From Mycolicibacterium chubuense NBB4 (GTDB lineage: Bacteria > Actinomycetota > Actinomycetes > Mycobacteriales > Mycobacteriaceae): a DNA stretch of 64,000 nucleotides. Each line of letters starts with the position of its first letter. The first letter of the stretch is position 1. This document shows, in pieces, positions 58,431-64,000 of the stretch. The position numbers and the translations under genes were made by a program. The DNA lies in NCBI RefSeq assembly GCF_000266905.1, contig NC_018027.1, positions 5,146,001-5,210,000 of the forward strand. The letters run 5' to 3'. Under the pieces are notes generated by a model. The model had not been told where the DNA came from. It made no database searches and saw only the letters and a program-made list of their open reading frames with translations.

Positions 58431-59252
58431 ATGGCCTCATACGAATCGCTGACCGTGGACATCGCCGACCACATCGCGCAGGTGACACTGATCGGTCCCG
58501 GCAAGGGCAATGCGATGGGTCCCGCGTTCTGGGCCGAACTCCCGGTGGTCTTCGCCGAACTCGACGCCGACCCCGAGGTTCGGGCCATCGTGTTGACCGG
58601 TTCGGGGAAGAACTTCAGCTATGGGCTCGATGTCGCCGCCATGGGCAACACCCTGGGTCCGATGATGGCCGAGGGTGCGCTGGCCGGTCCGCGCGCGGAC
58701 TTCCACACCCGGCTCAAGGAGATGCAGCAGTCCATCACCGCGGTCGCCGACTGCCGGACGCCCACGATCGCCTCCGTCCACGGGTGGTGCATCGGCGGCG
58801 GCGTCGACCTGATCTCCGCGGTCGACATCCGGTACGCCAGCGCCGACGCGAAGTTCTCGGTCCGTGAGGTCAAGCTCGCGATCGTCGCCGACGTCGGCTC
58901 GCTGGCGCGGCTGCCGCTGATCCTGTCCGACGGGCACCTGCGGGAACTGGCGTTGACGGGCAAGGACATCGACGCCGCGCGTGCCGAGAAGATCGGGTTG
59001 GTCAACGACGTGCTGCCCGACGCCGACGCGTCGCTGGCCGCCGCACGCGCCACCGCCGCGGAGATCGCGGCCAATCCGCCGCTGGTCGTTCACGGCGTCA
59101 AGGACGTGCTCGACGAGCAGCGGACGGCCGCCGTGTCGGCGAGTCTGCGCTATGTCGCCGCGTGGAACTCGGCGTTCCTGCCGTCGAAGGATTTGACCGA
59201 GGGCATCACCGCGATGTTCGAGAAGCGGTCACCGAACTTCCGCGGCGAGTAG
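58431..59252 (+). CDS. echA21: Enoyl-CoA hydratase/isomerase
   Basis: Protein of 273 aa, crotonase fold. The oxyanion hole is formed by GKNFSYGLDVAAM and HGWCIGGGVDLISAVDI; the glutamate/aspartate acid-base region is FSVREVKLAIVADVGSLARLP, where an Asp (VADVG) in place of the hydratase Glu points to dienoyl-CoA isomerase-like chemistry (both are seen in the family). Position matches recalled Rv3774 (EchA21). It converges on the MFS gene and overlaps it by 47 bp. Confidence 0.88.
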   Translation: MASYESLTVDIADHIAQVTLIGPGKGNAMGPAFWAELPVVFAELDADPEVRAIVLTGSGKNFSYGLDVAAMGNTLGPMMAEGALAGPRADFHTRLKEMQQSITAVADCRTPTIASVHGWCIGGGVDLISAVDIRYASADAKFSVREVKLAIVADVGSLARLPLILSDGHLRELALTGKDIDAARAEKIGLVNDVLPDADASLAAARATAAEIAANPPLVVHGVKDVLDEQRTAAVSASLRYVAAWNSAFLPSKDLTEGITAMFEKRSPNFRGE

Positions 59253-60552
59253 CGCGAGCGGTCAGCGAGCGACCCGCCGTCTCGGGCAGCGCGACGACGC
59301 AGACCAGGCTGATCACTCCGAGCCCGCCCATCATCGCGGCCACGGCCCAGCCCCCGTAGTCGACGATCAGCATCGGGGACAGCACGGGCGGCAGGGCCCC
59401 GCCGACGATGGCGCCCATCGTGTGGGACAGCGCGGCTCCGGTGTAGCGGTAGCGGGCGGCGAAGATCTCCGGCAGGAAGGCCGCCATCGGTCCAATACAC
59501 GCACCGATGAGCGCGTAGGTCACCATGATCGCCGCCGCGAACACGACATGGTCGCGGCTCTCGACGAGCGGGAACACCAGCAGCGACCAGGGTGCGGCCA
59601 GCGCGAAACTGCAGAGGGCGACGCGCCGCCGTCCGTAGGTGTCCGACAGGATCGCCGTGACCGCCGCGAAGACGGTCGCGAAGACGCCGCCGATCATGCT
59701 CACCAGCAGCACCAGGTTCATCGAGTAGCCCATGTGCTCGGCGGCGAAGTGAGTGAAGAACGTGCCCGCCTGGAAGACCAGCATCGGGGCGCAGATCGCC
59801 GCGCCGCCGGCCAGCAGCACCTGACGGCCCTGAGCGCGGATCAGCTCCGCGAACGGTGTCCCCTCATGCGGTACCGGCTCCTGGTCGGTGAACTCCGGGC
59901 TCTCCTTCACCTTGAGCCGGATGTACAGGGCGGTGCCGATCAGCACCGCGCTGAACAGGAACGGGATGCGCCAGCCCCACTGGTAGAACGCGGAACCGGA
60001 GCCGCCGAACGCGGCGTGAACGACCAGGAAGACGAAGTTGGAGAGCACCAGCGCGGTGCCGAGACCGAGCTGGGTGAACATGCTGAAGAACCCGCGCCTG
60101 CCCTCGGGGGCGTGCTCGGTGCTCATCAGCGCGGCACCGGCCCACTCACCTCCGACCGCGAACCCCTGCACCAGGCGGAGTCCGATCAGCAGCAGCGGCG
60201 CGGCGATCCCGATGCTGGCGGTGCTCGGGATCAGCCCGACGCCCACCGTGGCGATGCCCATCAGCATCAGCGTGATCACCAGAACGTGTTTGCGGCCGAT
60301 GCGATCTCCGAAGTGCCCGAACACCGCCGCGCCGACTGGGCGCGCGAGGAACGCCGAGGCGAACGCCCCCAGCGATGCCGTCGTCGCCATCACGTGCCCC
60401 AGCTCGGGGAAGAACACCTGCGGAAACACCAGCGCCGCCGCCGTGCCGTAGATGAAGAAGTCGTAGAACTCGATCGCTGAGCCGACGTAGCTGGCCAGTG
60501 AGATCCGGCGTAGCTGTCGCGTGTCTGTATCCACCGTGTCGCATGTTGCCAT
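59206..60552 (-). CDS. MFS transporter, metabolite:H+ symporter family
   Basis: Protein of 448 aa with 12 predicted membrane helices. MHS motifs: YVGSAIEFYDFFIYGTAA near the N-terminus, GHFGDRIGRKHVLV (loop 2-3) and GLRLVQGFAVGGEW. This subfamily imports small organic acids (for example shikimate, alpha-ketoglutarate, proline-type solutes). Substrate unknown. The C-terminal 47 bp overlaps echA21; the tail GRSLTARATRRG is not conserved-looking. Absent from the position I recall in M. tuberculosis. Confidence 0.87.
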   Translation of the reverse strand: MATCDTVDTDTRQLRRISLASYVGSAIEFYDFFIYGTAAALVFPQVFFPELGHVMATTASLGAFASAFLARPVGAAVFGHFGDRIGRKHVLVITLMLMGIATVGVGLIPSTASIGIAAPLLLIGLRLVQGFAVGGEWAGAALMSTEHAPEGRRGFFSMFTQLGLGTALVLSNFVFLVVHAAFGGSGSAFYQWGWRIPFLFSAVLIGTALYIRLKVKESPEFTDQEPVPHEGTPFAELIRAQGRQVLLAGGAAICAPMLVFQAGTFFTHFAAEHMGYSMNLVLLVSMIGGVFATVFAAVTAILSDTYGRRRVALCSFALAAPWSLLVFPLVESRDHVVFAAAIMVTYALIGACIGPMAAFLPEIFAARYRYTGAALSHTMGAIVGGALPPVLSPMLIVDYGGWAVAAMMGGLGVISLVCVVALPETAGRSLTARATRRGSSVTASRTSR

Positions 60553-60644
60553 GCGGTCAATATTCGCCGCAGCGAGATAGCCAGACCCATCCGACGACCG
60601 GTGGATGCGGAGGCTGAACTACGTGTCCTCCGATCGGAGGAACG

Positions 60645-60731
60645 CGGTGGCGGAGGGATTTGAACCCCCGGACGGTGTTAGCCGTCTCTCGCTTTCAAGG
60701 CGAGTGCATTAGGCCGCTCTGCCACGCCACC
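60645..60731 (-). tRNA. tRNA-Ser (TGA)
   Basis: An 87-nt class II tRNA: acceptor GGTGGCG/CGCCACC, long variable arm (GACGGCTAACACCGTC), loop CTTGAAA giving anticodon TGA. CCA not encoded. It shares its acceptor and T-arm sequence with tRNA-Ser(CGA) at 30649. Confidence 0.95.
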
Positions 60732-60741
60732 GCGGGACAGT

Positions 60742-61254
60742 CTAAACGCGGCCGATCTTGGCCGAGTTCGCCCCGGACTTCAGCCCCGCGCTGATCCTGC
60801 GGCAGTTCTCCCCCATCGCCGCGACCTGCGGCCGGGACAGACGGTCGAGGAAGTGCGTCCTGACCGCCGCGCCGTAGGTCTGCAGCGCACCGGCCAGCGC
60901 CGTCCTGCCCTCCGGCGTGATCGTGGCGAGCACGCCCCGGCCGTCGTCGGGACTGGCGCCGCGTACGACCAGCCCCTGCTTCTCGAGCCGGTGGATCTGC
61001 CGCGTCACCCGACTCGGTAACGACATCAGCGAGTCCGCCAGGTCGCCCATCCGCGCGGCGCCCGACGGCGATTTCACCAACAGGTCGAGCAACCGCACGT
61101 CGTTGAGCGTGAGCTTGTGCTCGTCCACCAACGAACGGTTCATGGTTGCGTACAGTCTCAGCGCAGCATCAAGAAAGTTCTGCCACGCCCGTTGCTCAGC
61201 GATGTCCAGACCGGGCGTATCACTTGCTGTGCGCCCCCCGATGATCCCCTCCAT
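60742..61254 (-). CDS. MarR-family transcriptional regulator
   Basis: Protein of 170 aa. Winged helix: LTLNDVRLLDLLVKSPSGAARMGDLADSLMSLPSRVTRQIHRLEKQGLVVR, then the wing with GVLATITPEGRTAL. One cysteine (ENCRR) is near the C-terminus, so cysteine-based redox sensing of the OhrR kind is not evident. ATG 61254 is leaderless (TACTAT then six bases); a GTG two codons earlier is less likely. It diverges from a quinone oxidoreductase gene across an inverted repeat. Confidence 0.85.
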   Translation of the reverse strand: MEGIIGGRTASDTPGLDIAEQRAWQNFLDAALRLYATMNRSLVDEHKLTLNDVRLLDLLVKSPSGAARMGDLADSLMSLPSRVTRQIHRLEKQGLVVRGASPDDGRGVLATITPEGRTALAGALQTYGAAVRTHFLDRLSRPQVAAMGENCRRISAGLKSGANSAKIGRV

Positions 61255-61260
61255 CAGCAC

Positions 61261-61266
61261 ATAGTA
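61261..61266 (-). promoter_or_regulatory. -10 element of the marR-type gene
   Basis: TACTAT on the minus strand matches TAnnnT and is six bases before ATG 61254, predicting leaderless transcription of the regulator. Confidence 0.5.
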
Positions 61267-61291
61267 GGACCGCGGGGGTATTGCTGGTAGT

Positions 61292-61312
61292 CGAAAACAC
61301 TGTCAGTTTTCG
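61292..61312. promoter_or_regulatory. Inverted repeat, likely MarR operator
   Basis: CGAAAAC-ACTGTCA-GTTTTCG is a perfect 7-bp inverted repeat with a 7-bp spacer in the 79-bp divergent region. It lies just upstream of both -10 elements (61261-61266 minus, 61321-61326 plus), the usual place for a MarR dimer to repress both genes. Confidence 0.65.
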
Positions 61313-61320
61313 CAGCGTAG

Positions 61321-61326
61321 TAGCGT
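61321..61326 (+). promoter_or_regulatory. -10 element of the quinone oxidoreductase gene
   Basis: TAGCGT matches TAnnnT and ends seven bases before ATG 61334, so the gene is probably leaderless. Confidence 0.5.
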
Positions 61327-61333
61327 TGACCGA

Positions 61334-62305
61334 ATGCTCGCGATCGTGGCCGAATCCGACGGGTTGCGCTGGCAGTCCGTGCCCGACGTCTCTCCCGCCC
61401 CGCACGAGGTACTCATCCGCGTCGCCGCAGCCGGGGTCAACCGGGCCGATCTGCTGCAGGCGGCCGGCAACTACCCACCTCCGCCGGGGGCCAGCGACAT
61501 CATCGGCCTCGAGGTGTCCGGCACCATCGAGTCGATCGGCGCGGACGTGGAGAACTGGTCGCCCGGGCAACGGGCGTGCGCTTTGCTGGCAGGCGGTGGC
61601 TACGCGGAATTCGTCGCTGTGCCGGCGGGCCAGGTGCTGCCCGCACCCGAGGGAATCCCGCTGCCGCACTCCGCCGGATTGCCCGAAGTCGCCTGCACGG
61701 TGTGGTCGAACCTGGTGATGACCGCCGGGCTGCGGCCCTCGCAGTTGCTCCTCGTACACGGCGGCGCCAGCGGTATCGGAACTCATGCGATCCAGGTGGC
61801 CCGGGCGCTGGGGTGCCGGGTGGCCGTCACCGCGGGTTCGCGCAATAAGCTCGACCTGTGCGCCGAACTCGGCGCCGAGATCACGATCGACTACCAGAGC
61901 GAGGACTTCGTGAAGGTGGTCCGTGAAGCCGGCGGCGCGGACGTGATCCTCGACATCATGGGCGCGGCCTACCTCGACCGCAACATCGACGCGCTCGCCG
62001 CCGACGGCCGGCTGGTCATCATCGGCATGCAGGGTGGCGTCAAGGCGGAACTGAACATCGGCAAACTCCTCGCCAAGCGCGCCGGGGTGATCGCCACCGC
62101 GCTGCGGTCCCGTCCGGTGACCGGCCCGGCCGGCAAGACCGAGATCGTCGCGCAGGTTCTCGAGCACGTGTGGCCGATGGTCGCCGACGGCCAGGTGCGG
62201 CCGGTGATCGGCGCGGAATTCCCGATCGCCCACGCGCAGGCGGCGCACGAACTGCTCGAGTCGGGCGACGTCTCGGGCAAAGTGCTTCTGCGCGTGGATA
62301 TCTGA
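61334..62305 (+). CDS. NAD(P)H quinone oxidoreductase, zeta-crystallin type
   Basis: Protein of 323 aa of the zinc-free medium-chain reductase family (PIG3/QOR type). GVNRADLLQAAGNYPPPPGASDIIGLEVSG is the family signature, and HGGASGIGTHAIQVA the nucleotide-binding motif. It reduces quinones or alkenals with NADPH. Position matches recalled Rv3777. The divergent MarR gene suggests induction by electrophiles or quinones. Confidence 0.9.
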   Translation: MLAIVAESDGLRWQSVPDVSPAPHEVLIRVAAAGVNRADLLQAAGNYPPPPGASDIIGLEVSGTIESIGADVENWSPGQRACALLAGGGYAEFVAVPAGQVLPAPEGIPLPHSAGLPEVACTVWSNLVMTAGLRPSQLLLVHGGASGIGTHAIQVARALGCRVAVTAGSRNKLDLCAELGAEITIDYQSEDFVKVVREAGGADVILDIMGAAYLDRNIDALAADGRLVIIGMQGGVKAELNIGKLLAKRAGVIATALRSRPVTGPAGKTEIVAQVLEHVWPMVADGQVRPVIGAEFPIAHAQAAHELLESGDVSGKVLLRVDI

Positions 62306-62315
62306 GGGCGCGGCC

Positions 62316-63512
62316 TCAGCCCAGCGACGCCAGCGCCCGGACCAGCTGGTCCACCTCGGCGGTGGTGCTGTAGTGCGCCAGCCCGACGCTCACCGCACCA
62401 CCGATGTCGTTGGCGCCGATGAGGTCGAGGACCCGCGAGCTCGCGTTGGCGATCGCGAGGATCCCGTTGTCGGCCAGCCGCTGCACCACCCGCTCGGCGG
62501 GCACGTTGTCCATCGCGAAGCTGAGCACCGGGATACGGACCTCGGGACTGCCGATGACGATCACGGTGGGCAGCGAGCGCAGCGACGTCAGCAGGTAGTC
62601 GAACAGCTCGCTCAGGTAGCCCCCAGCCGACCGCATCGACACCGCCAGCCGCTCGCGGCGACCGCCCTGAGCCGAATCATCCAGATTGGCAAGGTATTCG
62701 ATGCTGGCGACCACCCCGCCGAGCAGGCCGTACTGGTGTTCACCGAGCTCGAGCCGGGCGGGTCCGGTGGCGTACGGATCGAGCGACACCGAGCCGAACC
62801 CGTCGATGGACGACGGATCGCGGAACACCAGCGCGCCGATCGGCGGGCCGCCCCACGCGAGGGCGTTGACCGCGACGACGTCGGCGTCGATCTCGTCGAT
62901 GTCGATGAGCCGGTAGGGCGCGGCGGCCGAGTGGTCGACGACGACCATCCCGCCGACTTCGTGAACCAGCTTGGTGACCTCGCGAAGTTCCGTGACGGTG
63001 CCCAAAGTCGATGAGGCAGAAGCTATTGCGACCAGACGAGTGGGCCGCGTGACCAGGTTCTCCCACTGCCAGGTCGGCAACTCACCGGTCTCGATGTCGA
63101 CCTCGGCCCACTTGACCTTGGCGCCGTAGCGGTTGGCCGCGCGCAGCCACGGCGCGATGTTGGCCTCATCGTCGAGCCGGGTCACGACGAGCTCGTAGCC
63201 CAGCCCGACGCGCGCGGACGCGGCATCGGCGAGCGAGGTCAGCAGGACGGCCCGGTCGGCGCCCAGCACCACGCCGGCGGGATCGGCGTTCACCAGATCG
63301 GCGACGGCCTGGCGCGCGGCGGCCAGGACCGCCGCGCTGCGCCGCGACGCCGGATGCGGGCTCGACGCGGTGGGCATCGAGCCGCGGAACGCGGTGGACA
63401 CCGCACGGGCCACGGAGTCGGGCAGCAGCATGCCGTTCTGGGCGTCGAGATGCACCCAGCCATCGCCCAGCGACGGGTGCAAACCGCGCACCCGGGCGAC
63501 GTCGTATGCCAT
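62316..63512 (-). CDS. Class V aminotransferase-fold (cysteine desulfurase-like) protein lacking the PLP lysine
   Basis: Protein of 398 aa, homologous to recalled Rv3778c. The fold is class [29 protein letters not shown] with the PLP-ring aspartate, and a C-terminal [17 protein letters not shown] domain. At the PLP lysine position the sequence reads [12 protein letters not shown] where cysteine desulfurases have SaHKfyGPkG, so the lysine is replaced by Ala. PLP-dependent catalysis by a Schiff base is therefore doubtful. ATG 63512 has GAAGGTGGGC upstream and is the recalled start in relatives; the open frame extends further. Confidence 0.85.
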   Translation of the reverse strand: MAYDVARVRGLHPSLGDGWVHLDAQNGMLLPDSVARAVSTAFRGSMPTASSPHPASRRSAAVLAAARQAVADLVNADPAGVVLGADRAVLLTSLADAASARVGLGYELVVTRLDDEANIAPWLRAANRYGAKVKWAEVDIETGELPTWQWENLVTRPTRLVAIASASSTLGTVTELREVTKLVHEVGGMVVVDHSAAAPYRLIDIDEIDADVVAVNALAWGGPPIGALVFRDPSSIDGFGSVSLDPYATGPARLELGEHQYGLLGGVVASIEYLANLDDSAQGGRRERLAVSMRSAGGYLSELFDYLLTSLRSLPTVIVIGSPEVRIPVLSFAMDNVPAERVVQRLADNGILAIANASSRVLDLIGANDIGGAVSVGLAHYSTTAEVDQLVRALASLG

Positions 63513-63644
63513 GCCTGCCCACCTTCGTGCGTCGGGGAAGACCGCCGCATCAACCCGATTCGGGCTGACTCGCGGACCCCGACCTCGCTTGTTACTGCCC
63601 ATGCCTAGAGCGGAACGGGTCATCTGGGCAGCCATACTAGTCGA

Positions 63645-64000
63645 GTGAGCTTCGGGTACGGAGTGCTAGTCGCACTGGCGTTGCTGGTGGCACCCGGGGC
63701 AATCATCGCGCGGTGCGGAGGCCTGCGCTGGGCCGCCGCCGTCGCGACCGGGCCTGCGCTCACCTACGGCGCCGTGGCCATGGCGATCGTCCCGTTCGGC
63801 GCCCTGGGCGTGCCGTGGAACGCGGGGACCGCGCTGGGCGCTCTGCTCGTCCTCGGGGCGCTGGCGACGAGTTTGCGGATTCTGACTCGGCGCCGCACGG
63901 CCCCTGCCGCCGCGGCGCCCGCGACCCCGCCCGGGCCCGGTTTTCTGGCGGCGGCCGGCGTGCTGGTGGGAGCGGTGCTGATCTTCGTGGCAGCAGTCCG
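63645..64000 (+). CDS. Polytopic membrane protein, Rv3779-like, N-terminal part (cut by window edge)
   Basis: Only the first 118 codons are in the window. GTG 63645 begins [21 protein letters not shown] and three further hydrophobic segments follow ([54 protein letters not shown]). Order after the class V homologue matches recalled Rv3779, a large membrane protein with glycosyltransferase-like features (mannosyltransferase activity has been reported for it). The family call rests on position and hydrophobic pattern. Confidence 0.65.
   Translation, partial: MSFGYGVLVALALLVAPGAIIARCGGLRWAAAVATGPALTYGAVAMAIVPFGALGVPWNAGTALGALLVLGALATSLRILTRRRTAPAAAAPATPPGPGFLAAAGVLVGAVLIFVAAV

Overview
This is a GC-rich mycobacterial chromosome segment, most like a rapidly growing Mycolicibacterium-type species. 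The evidence is the gene content (LpqH-family lipoproteins, MMPL transporter, WXG100 proteins, a 13E12-type HNH protein with a LexA box, cytochrome P450s, DUF732 and DUF5709 proteins). In addition, the stretch from about 30.6 kb to the right end follows the recalled M. tuberculosis order around tadA, tyrA, proXVWZ, LapA-like, 'FadE36', alkylsulfatase, hisC2, echA21, Rv3777-, Rv3778c- and Rv3779-like genes. The synteny comes from memory, not from a search. Many genes carry a TAnnnT hexamer 6-8 nt before the start codon, as expected for leaderless mycobacterial mRNAs.

Layout. 0-10.4 kb: a lipid/steroid-type catabolic block. A minus-strand operon (thiolase, MMPL transporter, SDR, epimerase) and a plus-strand operon (SDR, P450, enoyl-CoA hydratase) diverge from a 332-bp region holding two exact matches to the KstR operator consensus TnnAACnnGTTnnA. 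A second P450 follows. 10.4-18.4 kb: tgt, two LpqH-type lipoproteins flanking a haloalkane dehalogenase, small secreted proteins, a DapB-fold dehydrogenase, a PAS-PAS-PAS-GGDEF protein fused to a DUF5709-like tail, and a TetR gene diverging from a FUSC transporter across a perfect palindrome. 20.3-28.3 kb: a polyol uptake and catabolism locus, with a SorC regulator and ABC transporter on the minus strand and polyol dehydrogenase plus PfkB kinase on the plus strand. The control region has a 16-bp palindrome and a possible leaderless 19-codon ORF whose stop overlaps the dehydrogenase start. 28.3-43 kb: CsbD, secreted proteins, tRNA-Ser, tadA, tyrA, an osmoprotectant ABC operon, a transglutaminase-like protein, an APH-fold kinase, a histidine phosphatase, an SDR and an alkylsulfatase. 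43-46.6 kb: a YjbR protein with a 24-bp tandem repeat, a phosphoesterase, and an orphan type VII secretion module (two WXG100 proteins plus a long effector that stops where a toxin domain would be expected). 46.6-54.2 kb: ctaD, two membrane proteins, a LuxR regulator and a frameshifted large LuxR-type ATPase. 54.2-64 kb: an SOS-controlled 13E12 HNH gene, tRNA-Arg and tRNA-Ser, hisC2, echA21, an MFS transporter, tRNA-Ser, a MarR gene diverging from a quinone oxidoreductase across an inverted repeat, a class V aminotransferase homologue without the PLP lysine, and the start of a polytopic membrane protein.

The strongest leads are the double KstR-box control region, the truncated type VII effector module at the 3' end of ctaD, the leader-ORF architecture of the polyol locus, and the TetR/FUSC and MarR/quinone-reductase operators. 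All functions are inferred by reading motifs; no database search was run.
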